In this document: positions 55,010 to 64,000 of the stretch, piece by piece
Layout: each line of letters opens with the position of its first letter
How positions within the stretch are numbered: position 1 is the stretch's first letter
The notes under the pieces: model-generated
Databases searched by the model: none
Told to the model about the DNA's origin: nothing
Seen by the model: the letters and a program-made list of their open reading frames with translations, nothing else
Program-made: the position numbers and the translations under genes
NCBI RefSeq assembly: GCF_000247695.1
Contig: NW_004624742.1
Coordinates: forward strand, 5,950,671-6,014,670
From: Heterocephalus glaber
Taxonomy: Eukaryota > Chordata > Mammalia > Rodentia > Bathyergidae
DNA: 64,000 bases
Reading direction: 5' to 3'

Positions 55010-55200
55010 CCATACTGGTTTGAATCCAAGCAATAATTGGACAAATTAATCTCTTTAAACCTGATTTTCCTCAGGTATAGTTTGGGAATAATAATACTTT
55101 CTGTACCATAGGGGTGTTGTGTTGATTAAATGAGATTACATAGAAAATGTTTAAGGCAGTACTTGCCTCTGATAAGTTCAGACATTATGTGCCATTACTG
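55010..55200 (+). repeat. MIR SINE, sense
   Basis: TACTGGTTTGAATCCAAGCA, CTTTAAACCTGATTTTCCTC, GGGAATAATAATACTTTCTG and GGGGTGTTGTGTTGATTAAA follow sense MIR. Confidence 0.75.
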
Positions 55201-56248
55201 CTATTAGAGACAATAAAGAGTGGATGCAGGTGTTGAATTTACACCCGTAATTATAAAACACCAGCTTAGCTGGCCCACATTGAAAAAAGTTCCCACTTCT
55301 CTGGGCTATAGGTCCGGATGAACAATGTGGGCCACACATAGTTGTATTTACCACTTTCTGGATTCCTTCTTCAAGTCCATCACTCCATGGGTTTTAAGGA
55401 AAAATATCTTATTCCTAGTCATTATTTATTTGCTTTAATTTTGTTTAAGATCTGGAAAAACTGCTTGGCCATCAGTTTAAGACGCTAACAAAAAAGGAGA
55501 CAGTTTTAGTAAACAATCTCACATTGACCCTATTTGGAGTTAATCCCATGTAAGGAGATTGAAGATCAAGTGATGAATCTAAAATTAACAACATGGGGAG
55601 ACAGCAATGAGCGAAGTCAAAGATTTAAATTCCAGGACACCTGGACTCTGCTTTGTTGTCCAGCAGGTTTCCTTTAGGGAAATGACTTTCTGCCATCTGT
55701 ACATTGCTTCATGGCCTGGAAGAGATGGTAGAACATCTGTTGTTCATTCAGGTTCTCAGATCAGGAGACAGGGAGGGATACAAGTTCTCTCACAAGCTGG
55801 GCAGCTCTCCCTAGGCACCTTCTTCCCTTCCTCTTGTGGCCTGAAAGGATTTCAGTGACTCCTCATCCACTTGAAAGCTTTTGGAGCAGAGGGGCAGTGA
55901 TGGATAGAAAGCTAGGAATGTTTCTCCTACGGGATAGAAAACCAATAGTGTGTCCTGTGTATCCATTTGTTTTATTTAAGAGTTAGAGTTTGGGGATAAG
56001 GTAACTAAATTATTTTACAGTAAGTGTTTCTTCAAGCACTTCAAGTGGCCCGTGGAATCTTTGGAAGCTAAGGCTTAGTTGTTTCCACCACTCCCCTTTC
56101 CACTATTACCCAAGAGCTTAGAGTTGCTGAGGAGAGAAGATGCAGCTCTTGACTCTCAGTGCAAGATGCATGTGTCCTTGCTTGCCCCCTCATATGCTGC
56201 AGAAGGGTTCATACTACTACCTCAAAGCTGTCTTTACCCTTCAGGTAG
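55201..56248. other. Intron without recognised feature
   Basis: Unique-looking. No gene, RNA or named repeat is seen. Confidence 0.5.
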
Positions 56249-56335
56249 AACCACAATATTTTGTTTATTTATTTGTAAAATTAATTTTATTGGTACATTT
56301 TAGATATACATAATGATAACAAACCACAATACTTT
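56249..56335 (-). mobile_element. Very short 5'-truncated L1 insertion
   Basis: About 59 bp (56263-56321) matching only the last bases of the L1 3' end (AATTAATTTTATTGGTACAT on the + strand, the complement of ATGTACCAATAAAATTAATT in the copy at 31520-31540), with a T-rich tail. It is flanked by AACCACAATATTTT (56249-56262) and AACCACAATACTTT (56322-56335). Confidence 0.75.
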
Positions 56336-56368
56336 AACAATTATTTATTTTTATTTATTTATTTAATT

Positions 56369-56446
56369 CTTTTGGTACCAGGGATCGAACTCAGGACTTT
56401 GTGCTTGCCAGGCAGGCACGGAGCCACTGAGCTAAATCCCTGGCCC
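56369..56446 (-). repeat. ID element, antisense
   Basis: GGTACCAGGGATCGAACTCA to GAGCTAAATCCCTGGCCC, with a TATTTATT-rich tail on the left. It is the TTGCCAGGCAGGCACGG subtype. It forms an inverted pair with the ID at 56504. Confidence 0.92.
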
Positions 56447-56503
56447 ATCACTTATTTTTTTTTTAAAGTAAGGTGATGAGAAAAGTTTAAATAATAGTAT
56501 CTG

Positions 56504-56605
56504 AGCTGGGGATTTAGCTTAGTGATTCCACTGCTTGCTTTGCAAGCACAAGGATCTGAGTTTGATCCCTGGTATCAAAAACAAAACAAAACAAAAAAAC
56601 CAAAT
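56504..56605 (+). repeat. ID element, sense
   Basis: AGCTGGGGATTTAGCTTAGT, GCTTGCTTTGCAAGCACAAG and GAGTTTGATCCCTGGTATC, with an AAAACAAAACAAAAC tail. Confidence 0.92.
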
Positions 56606-57349
56606 AAATAAATAGTAGTATCTACTCAGTTGTCAGGATGACGTTTTCATTTTGGTTGACATGTGTCCATTGTTATAACTGCCTGAATTTTAAAAAAGGA
56701 AAACTTTTGTAACTTGTTAGGAGGGCTTCAATAATATAACTAATTTTAATAATATAAAAATATTATACTTTAATACTAATCTAGGCATCTGTCTTTTTCT
56801 GTCAAATCGCTTTAGTCTTCTCATGATTCTTCAGCACAGGGAAGGGAAGGGAATGTGTCAGGCAAGGAGAAGGTAGGATTTAGTCTTCTACAAGTGCCTT
56901 TAATTTGACTGGTTGTTTTGATTACCTAGGAAATGGCAATAGGTTGAAGAGACTTCAGGCTGAGTTTTAAGTAATGTGTCTTTTTGAGTCACACACATGC
57001 ACCTACATGATGAAGGTGTCACAGCCCTATAGTTTTCCCTTTTCAGGGTGTGTGAATGGTTCAGAAAATATTGAATAGGTTAGGGGTGTTCCTCAATGCA
57101 ATCAGAACAAAAATAATCCTATACACTCCATGGGTCATGTTGAAATCACAAATAAAAATCTCTTAGAAGGATCATAGAGGCTTATTTTTATTTATACAAC
57201 CATTTCCACCCTGGAGAAAAAGTAGAGTGACTCAGCTGTGTAATTGATGTCTGAACTTTCAACCTGAAAGGTTTGTTTTTACAAAAAAGCATTGAGAAGA
57301 GCCACAATATTAAATTGTCTTCTAAAAACATGCTATAGTTTATAAACAT
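56606..57349. other. Intron without recognised feature
   Basis: AT-rich unique-looking sequence. No gene or named repeat is seen. Confidence 0.5.
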
Positions 57350-58075
57350 TTCTCTAAAGAAAAGACACAAATAGTCCAAAGCACATGAAAAGATGCTTAG
57401 TGTCATTAGTTAGTAGGGAAATACTAATCCAAACCACAATGTGCCACTTCACACTTGCTAGGCTATAATAAAAAAGACAGTCAAGTGTTGTCAAAAATGT
57501 AGAGAAATTGGAAGACTCATCATACATTGCTGGTGGGAATATAAACAGTTCTTTGGGGAAGAATAGCACAAAATACATATCCATTAAAAACTTGTCCACA
57601 ACTGTCCAGTGTTCATAGTAGCCAAAAACTGGAAACAACTCAAATATCTATCAACCGATGAATGGAAAAAATAATGTTATATCCACACAATGGAATATTA
57701 TTTGGCCAAAAAAGAAATGAAGTTCTGATACATAACACAACATGAATGAACCTTGAAAGCATGCTAAATAAAAGAAGCCATACACAAATAGGCTGTATTG
57801 TATGATTCTCTTTATATGAAATAACCAGAACTGGGAAAATCTATAGGGACAAAAAGTTCATGAGCCATTTCCAGGGACATGTGGAAGGGGAAAATGGGAA
57901 TGACTACTAATAATGATAATGAGATTTCTTTTTGAGCTTGATAAAAAAGTTCAGGGTTACATAGTGGGAAGTATTACACAATTTAAGACTGTGTGAAAAA
58001 TGTTGAATTGTACAGTTGAAAATGGTGATACTATGATATGTGAATTGTATCTTTAAAAGCTATTTTTTAAAAAGC
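57350..58075 (+). repeat. L1M 3' end, sense
   Basis: The end of ORF2 and 3' UTR of an ancient L1: GAAATACTAATCCAAACCAC, CTTGCTAGGCTATAATAAAA, CATTGCTGGTGGGAATATAA, ACAATGGAATATTATTTGGC, GAATGAACCTTGAAAGCATG and AATGTTGAATTGTACAGTTG. It is heavily mutated. The antisense reading frame at 57354-57638 is its shadow. Confidence 0.88.
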
Positions 58076-58110
58076 ACTTGCTCCAATTCTCTTTAAAAGT
58101 GCTTATACAA

Positions 58111-58196
58111 GGGTTGGGAGTGTAGGTCAATAGTAGAAAGCACTTGTCTAGCATGGGGGGAGGTCCTAGGTTCAATCCCCAGCAACGCCCCCCCCA
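58111..58196 (+). repeat. ID element (older), sense
   Basis: GGGTTGGGAGTGTAGGTCAA, CACTTGTCTAGCATGGGGGG and GGTTCAATCCCCAGCAACGC. Imperfect flanks are AAAGTGCTTATACAA before and AAAGTGCTGGTGCAA after. Confidence 0.8.
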
Positions 58197-58241
58197 AAGT
58201 GCTGGTGCAAAGCCAGCAAACTAGATAACAACAGTGATGAT

Positions 58242-58317
58242 TTTGGTGCTGGGGATTGAAAGCAAGGCCTTGTGCAGGCCAAGCATGTGCTCTACCGCTG
58301 AGTTACACCTCTATCCC
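58242..58317 (-). repeat. ID element (older), antisense
   Basis: TTGGTGCTGGGGATTGAAAG, CAGGCCAAGCATGTGCTCTA and CCGCTGAGTTACACCTCTAT. Confidence 0.75.
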
Positions 58318-58432
58318 TGAACTAAATCTTTTTTTTTTTTTGGTACCGGGGATCGAACTCGAGTCCTTGCACTTGTGCAGCAGGTGCACGAAACCACTGA
58401 GCTAAATCCCCCGGCCCTCTGAACTAAATCTT
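58317..58432 (-). repeat. ID element (young), antisense, with target duplication
   Basis: Perfect CTGAACTAAATCTT flanks at 58317-58330 and 58419-58432. The body runs from GGTACCGGGGATCGAACTCG to GAGCTAAATCCCCCGGCCC, of the TTGTGCAGCAGGTGCACG subtype. Confidence 0.95.
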
Positions 58433-58989
58433 AAAGTGTATTTTTTTTTCTTTATTTCATGCACCTATCTGATTTTTTTAAAAAAATCTTGGTTTATTCA
58501 CATTCCTAACCTGAGTACTCTGTTCTGCAAGATCTATAGACTTAGAGCCTGGGGCAAACAGAAATCTTCAAGTTGAGACCCTAATGCTTGGCTTCTGATA
58601 ACATAAAATGCCCAGTCCAGAAACCATCACCAGCCTATTTGTGTCAGAGTTAGCTGTTTTACATACCCATAAAGAAAAAAGGATATCTAAGATTAAGAAA
58701 GTCTCAAGAAATAAGAAGCTTTTTCCAACCTCATTCTACCTGCTATGTGAAGGGTGGAGTGTGGAAGGGTGGATGTTGATCTCTGAGGTGTGGCAACTAG
58801 AGTTGGCAAATAAAAATACTGATACCCAGTTAAAGTTGAATTTCAAATAAACACCAAATGATTTTCTTGCAATATTTTTTGATATACTTAAACTAAAAAG
58901 TTATTCATATGAAATTCAAATTTAACTGGTATCCTATGCTTTGTCTGACAACTCAGAGGGAACTCAGGTTTTTGTGTCTAATTGTCCCT
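58433..58989. other. Intron without recognised feature
   Basis: AT-rich unique-looking sequence. No gene is supported. Confidence 0.5.
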
Positions 58990-59165
58990 GGCCTGGGTGT
59001 CAGGAGGCCTGAGTATTAGTCATGGGGCTCTACCACTAACTAGTCATACTTCTTTGGATAAAAATCACTAAACTACTTGGGCCTAAGTTTGCATCTCTGA
59101 AATGAGGGAGTTGTGATCTCTAAAGTTCTTCCTAACCTTTAAACTCTCTGATTCTTTGATAATAC
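58990..59165 (+). repeat. MIR-type SINE, sense
   Basis: CCTGGGTGTCAGGAGGCCTG, CTACCACTAACTAGTCATAC, CTTGGGCCTAAGTTTGCATC and TGATCTCTAAAGTTCTTCCT follow the order of a MIR-family SINE. Confidence 0.65.
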
Positions 59166-59959
59166 AACTGCTAGATATTATATCCCAATTTAATTGGAAA
59201 CAGAAAACAGCAATATGAACATTGCCTTTTCAGCAAATCCAAGTAAATATCAAGGCAGGGCAGTTGAAATAAATGAGAGAAACCAAACTTTATGCTGTTG
59301 GCTTTGGATTAAAAGCAAATCAAAACTTAATCCTAATGAAAAATGTAAATTAATACTCAGAACATGCTTCGTATTTAAAATCCAGTTTTGCATTTCCAAG
59401 AATGGGGGCAGGGTGGGTGAAGAAGCTGTGCTTGCCAAAATCTAGTTTATTCCCTTTTCTTAAACTGGAGGAAAAAAAAAATCCACATATTTGGGCCTCT
59501 GCCACCAAACCACAGGCAGTTCTCTGGTCTGCACTGCAGTTTGGATGACTGACAAGGCTCAGTGAAAAACAAGTGCTATTTGTTTTCCTGTGCCTAGTAT
59601 TTAACTGGAAATCAGAAGGCTAAATTTCCAATCAGTTGTTAAACAGCCCCAGATGTGAGCTTAGTGTTGTGCTAGGAAGGGACATGCACAGCCTGTACCA
59701 CAGCGCATGTCTATCCGTTACCTTTCCATGATGCCAAGCAGTGTGTAACTGAGGGTTACAGTGTCCAAAAATGCCCTAAGAATAACTCAAACATTCAGCT
59801 TTGCTTGTAGAGGAGAGAACTTAAAAAAAATTCTGTTTTCTATTGTGTTGCATTTAAAAATCTGGAAATGATTTTTTCTCTTCTAATTTCCTCCTTTCCC
59901 TTCTTTGGCAGCCCCCTCCCACACTCATGTTTAGAAAAACCACAAGATAAGCATACCTG
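59166..59959. other. Intron without recognised feature
   Basis: Unique-looking. The reading frames at 59194-59445 on both strands have no recognisable domain. Confidence 0.5.
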
Positions 59960-60150
59960 GGATGATGATTTATTCATCTACTTGTTCATTCATTTAAAAC
60001 CCAGTGTTTGGGGCCTGCATAATTCTGAGAACTGAAATAGCTGTGAAGGATACAGGGAGAAATGGGATGAACTGCCTGCCCTTGGAGAGCTTCCTATTTA
60101 TGTGGGAACACTGGTTAGGAAATTAGGGCTTGCTGTTTAGTGTGATAAGG
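59960..60150 (-). repeat. L2 LINE remnant, antisense
   Basis: TGTTCATTCATTTAAAACCC, TGTGAAGGATACAGGGAGAA and GCCCTTGGAGAGCTTCCTAT follow antisense L2. Confidence 0.5.
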
Positions 60151-60183
60151 GCCACTGTTGGATCCTGGAAATTAGAGAAAATG

Positions 60184-60304
60184 ACAACTCTCCTCTTGCT
60201 TTTTTTTTTTTTGGTACCGGGGATCAAACTCGGGACCTTGTGCTTTCGAGGCCGGCAGCAGAACCACTGAGCTAAATCCCTGGCCCCCACAACTCTCCTC
60301 TTGC
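60184..60304 (-). repeat. ID element (young), antisense, with 16-bp target duplication
   Basis: Perfect ACAACTCTCCTCTTGC flanks at 60184-60199 and 60289-60304. The body runs from GGTACCGGGGATCAAACTCG to GAGCTAAATCCCTGGCCCCC, of the CTTTCGAGGCCGGC subtype. The intact duplication and 13-T tail mark a recent insertion. Confidence 0.96.
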
Positions 60305-62104
60305 AAATGCAATTGAGGAGATTGATTCTGGGGAACAGCATGTGGCAGATGGGTCCAGGTGCTGAGCACAAGGGCAGCTTCCTACTCACCCAGAAATGTC
60401 ACCCCTATATACTAGAAGCCTAGATAAACCATTTTAGGTTTTCCAGTGAGGTCTTTCCCCAAGTAAATTCTGTCTTGGAGGCAGATTAAATAACTAAATG
60501 ATTCAAGATTGGTGATTCTTCTTTTAAACGTCTCTGGTGGAATGACTCATTGTGTCCTGTGGAATAGCCAAGTGGTTGTGTACCATGCATTTCCATCCAG
60601 GAGGCTGCTTATCTGTTGGTTTTGTGGCTTGTCCTTAAGAGCCTTAATTATATGGGGCTTGATCTTCTCAAGAGCTGGGGTCAGTCAACTACCATATTTC
60701 CTAGGAATGAGTTTCTAGTCCCTTGGTGGTGAGGGAACCCTTCCTAGATGTCACTGTGACAATTAGAACATTAGAGAGAGTCCAGTTTCATCTGGTAAAA
60801 CTGGTCCAGAAAGGGTTTTCAGAGATTCCCTAGGATTTATGCTATTTGTTCGGTTAAGGCTGGTGAATATTGCCAGTGAGTGAGTGGCCTTGAGGCACTT
60901 GTGAGGTTTGCCCGGGTGTATTTTTTCCTGAGCAAGACATCCTGTCCTGGAGGGTTCATGTAAGTGTAGATTTTTCCTGGCTTTGGCTGGACATGTTGTG
61001 TCATGTCTGTGTGAAGGCATGGCCCCAGCTCTGTGAAGGCTTTGCTTTCATTCAACAAATTGAGGTTAAATAAACTCATTTTCATTGAAGAGTGAAAGTT
61101 GGTGTTTCTTTGTGTAGAGTCCCATGACATCCTTTGAGGCTTTATTGTCTAAGGCTGATCTGGTAATCTGATGCATCTGGCTTTCCCAAGCGTTGGGCAG
61201 TTGTATCAAATATTAGTCTCTAGTGCTGTGCCTAACATAGAGTTTGGTAGAAAAAGCGAGTGTTTTGTTGAGGGAGGTTGCAGAATGTTTTACTTTCATG
61301 TAGTAAGAGGGGAGGAAATCTGTCTCCTGGGAGGCTCTGGGAGTCTGAGGTGAAAGCTCTTGGCTGAGCCTTGGTCCTCTTGTAAATTGCAGACAGTGAT
61401 GCCCTTTCTCAGTGTTCACACAGGTGGCCCTCACTGCCCATTTCAGAAAACAACTGCAAGACAACCCAGCTCTTTCCTAGGCACAAGTTGTCCTGTTTAT
61501 TTGAAGCAACCTGGGTCTTGTACCTCAAGTTCTGTCGTCTTTCTGGCTTGGAAGCTATTTCTAATTTCTGTATGTGGTGAAGGAGTCCCTTTAGTCTTTA
61601 TTACTTTTATGTCCTGGGTAGAGTTTATATCCCAAGATCTACTTGTTGTTCTTGGTTCCTAGTACTATACCTGTAGATGGCCTGATGCCTTTGTTGCAAA
61701 TGTGGGCTCTTAATGCCACCGTGCCAGGGAGTCATCATTGGTCTGCCTCTGGCTCATCTGATTGGGGTGGTGAATGACAGTGTGATGCCTGGGCGTGGGC
61801 TGTGCTTATCCACGTACCACCTGTGGCTAAGTCCTCAGTGGTCATGATCTGTGTGCTCTCTACCCTTCCATCTTTATTGTGGAAAGCATAAGATTCTGTA
61901 CCTTCTGTGTCATAGGTTGTAGGCTGATGTGCAGAGTCGCTATTTGAAGCTAACCTCGCTCTAGCCTTTGAAGATGGGGTTCATCTATCCATTTCTAGCA
62001 GTTTGGACAAGATAGCTATGGTCCCACCCCAGTGAATAAGTCATGGCCTGTCATTCCCAGGATCTGTCCGATGACTCATGATCTGTTGTGAGGACAAATA
62101 CGCT
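60305..62104. other. Intron without recognised feature
   Basis: 1.8 kb with no transposon that I recognise. The reading frames at 60763-61130 and 61213-61662 are short and domain-free. Nothing is supported. Confidence 0.5.
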
Positions 62105-62290
62105 TATAGGTATATATTTAACAAACATTTAATAGTGTATGGTGTGTGCTAGGCTTTCTGAACACATATGTTATTTAGTCTTTATAACATGCCTGTGAAA
62201 TAGGTATTATTATTTTCATTTTAAGATGGAGAAACTGAGATAAAGAGGTTAACATGTGTACAGTCACACAGGTAGTAAGTGGTGGCTATA
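62105..62290 (-). repeat. MIR SINE, antisense
   Basis: AACAAACATTTAATAGTGTA, GGTGTGTGCTAGGCTTTCTG, TTTTCATTTTAAGATGGAGA and CAGTCACACAGGTAGTAAGT follow antisense MIR. Confidence 0.75.
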
Positions 62291-62968
62291 CCCCAAGTAA
62301 ATGCTTGAAATAGTGCCTGCCAGCTTAATAAATGCTAGCAACAATAGTATACTTTATAGAATGGTAAATGGCAACTTCAAGTCACACTGCCTGACTTGAG
62401 GGCCTAACTGTGATGTCATCTGTAACTCTGGTCTCCAGCATGGAGCCAGTAACAACTATCCCAAGAACAGGCTTTACAGTTTGAACCCTTAAAACCAAAT
62501 GGGGACATGAGGCCAGATGGGCAAAGGTGTTGTTTCAGCAAAGCATGTTATAAATGACTTGTTTCAGTACTGAGATCTAGGTCATATCACTATTCCACTT
62601 GAATAAGGGTTTTAAAGCTATTCCTTTGACCCATTTCCCATTCCTGTGACTCCTGGTTGGACTATCTCTGGATAAGCTCCACCAGGCTACCTTGCTTAGT
62701 ATCTGTATCTGTTCTTTGCCCTCTAGGAATCATTTCAGCATCACTGCTAGTTGTGTTCATTTCAATCTTCTTGGATTTGGCAGATCACTGTGGTCTTCTT
62801 CAGAGACTGTTAAATGTAGACTATAAAATGGGAGTGGGAATAAAGATGTGGCAAATAGAAAGACTCTGCCTTTGCTTGAGACTTAATTTTAAGAAGATTC
62901 AGGAGGGCTTTAATTAGTTGTTTGGGGCCAGAGACCCCATTTCTATTTCTCCCTCCTAAGGAAATACC
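62291..62968. other. Intron without recognised feature
   Basis: Unique-looking sequence. No gene or named repeat is seen. Confidence 0.5.
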
Positions 62969-63064
62969 CTTTAGAGCAGTGGTGGTGAAGCTGTGGCATG
63001 TGTGCTGCAGGGGGCTGCTTGTATCATTGAAAGCTCTTAAAGGTTTGCTGTCACTGCTTTAGAT
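62969..63064 (-). mobile_element. Short hAT-like miniature element, copy 3, with 8-bp target duplication
   Basis: An 80-bp element at 62977-63056 from CAGTGGTGGTGAAGCTGTGG to GGTTTGCTGTCACTG, inverted relative to copies 1 and 2. It is flanked by CTTTAGAG (62969-62976) and CTTTAGAT (63057-63064), 7 of 8 identical. The 8-bp length and nTnnnnAn pattern are the hAT hallmark. The interior TGGCATGTGTGCTGCAG and GAAAGCTCTTAAAGGTTTG match the reverse of copy 1. Confidence 0.75.
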
Positions 63065-64000
63065 CCTTTTTTCCCAAACTGTTCTTGAGTCTGTGGTTAC
63101 TCAGTGGTCCAGTATATGTAACTCCATTTTTCCTCAAGCTTGTACCAAGTATTTACAGAAATTGTATCAGGATTTTTCTAGAGAAAAGAACCAGTAGAGG
63201 AGATCTGTATCTACATCTATATGCCTGTCTGTCTGTATCTATCTATATCTATCGATTCATTCCAGTTAAATAATTTGCTTTTCGAACAGTCATTCCTTTC
63301 TTTCTGTCCCTTCTATTCTCTTTCTCCCCACTTGCACCAGAACAGTTCTTCAGGCTGTGGGGAAAGGGGGTTCAGAGAAAGAAATAACTCAACGCGTCAC
63401 AAGAGGCAAAGAAGACAGCAGTGATTCCCTATTTTCTCTCTTGCTTTTTCCTTTTTGCTCCCTTCACAGGCTGTTTCTCTTCGACTCCCCAGTCTTGTAG
63501 GAAGTTTGGCTTCAGTTACTCAGATCTTTGCTGACCTGAGAGCAGGTTCCCTCCCCAAAGGGAGATGACCTTTTGCAGGCACATTCAGAGCCCCTCTCCC
63601 CTTGTGGAAAGAGTATAGTGTGGAATCCAAATACAGTTTGAATCTGTGCTCATCCCTTGCTATATAATCTGACACTTTACCTCATCACTCATAGCCCTAG
63701 CTTCTTTGTCAAATATAAAGATTCAGAATCTATGTAACATACACTTAGTAGGTGTTCAGCTTGAGGCTTTAGGATAATGTTCTCCCAGTATTCTATTAGT
63801 ATGGAACCCGGGGTTGGCGGGCGGGCGGTGCTCCTGTCTGTCCTACAGTGATGTCTGAGTTTGGTAGCTGACTGCTCCCTGATGACAGAATAGAAAGAGC
63901 TATAATGAGAAAAAGTTCTTTCTTTTTTCAAGATCTTTTCTTTTGTCAGTCCTATTATCTGCCAATTCTGTGCCTAGGGTAGATCCTTTCTTTTCTTTGA
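63065..64000. other. Intron to window end
   Basis: It holds a short (TATC)n-like run at 63211-63253 and a GC-rich patch (GGGCGGGCGGTGC near 63819) too small to be a CpG island. No exon of TGFBR3 or other gene is seen. Confidence 0.5.

Larger units (their letters stand above)
52398..64000 (+). other. TGFBR3: TGFBR3 intron (5' part), downstream of second exon
   Basis: The intron starts with gtaaga at 52398 and runs off the window. The next betaglycan exon, which in human starts with Val-Ser-Glu-Gly-Ser, is not found before 64000. The contents are repeats and unique non-coding sequence listed separately. Confidence 0.9.

Noticed and set aside
63800..63840. GC-rich patch considered as a CpG island or promoter
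   Set aside because: Only a few tens of bases, with AT-rich flanks and no exon beside it.

Overview
The window is vertebrate nuclear DNA, almost certainly from a rodent. It is AT-rich, has no operon-like gene packing, and carries three grades of SINE that together point to rodents: B1 (7SL-derived), tRNA-Ala-derived ID elements, and the fused B1-dID dimer. The ID copies, with an A-box like TTAGCTCAGTGG and a B-box like GGTTCGATCCC, are numerous and several are young. From memory, B1-dID occurs in squirrel-, beaver- and guinea-pig-related rodents rather than mouse-like ones. I cannot fix the species.

Only one protein-coding gene is visible: TGFBR3 (betaglycan, the type III TGF-beta receptor) on the + strand. 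Two coding exons are present, 11318-11502 (185 bp) and 52260-52397 (138 bp). They encode roughly residues 21-128 of the precursor, the start of the extracellular membrane-distal 'orphan' domain. The exon with the start codon and signal peptide lies upstream of the window, and the next exon lies downstream. Everything else is intron: the 3' end of one intron (1-11317), a complete 40,757-bp intron (11503-52259) and the 5' part of a third (52398-64000). None of the other open reading frames looks real; most are antisense reads through SINEs, L1 tails or microsatellites.

The introns are filled by layers of transposons of different age. The oldest are MIR, L2, MER5/MER3-like hAT, MLT1/MaLR and MLT2-like LTRs, a Tigger and L1M tails. 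B1 and B1-dID are intermediate. The youngest are ID copies with 11-17 bp target-site duplications, a 674-bp L1 tail, a 301-bp retrocopy that looks like an LTR-derived transcript, and three copies of an ~80-bp hAT-like miniature element.

The points most worth a second look are: (1) an apparent ID/L1 chimera inside one target-site duplication at 5979-6191; (2) the polyadenylated LTR-derived retrocopy at 51561-51891; (3) the short hAT-like family at 24880, 42034 and 62977; (4) a five-layer nested insertion at 39625-40970; (5) two ID elements inserted one after another at one target site (1137-1333); and (6) an extra cysteine in the betaglycan orphan domain. I found no undescribed multi-gene system; the novelty here is in transposon mechanics and fine details of the host gene.
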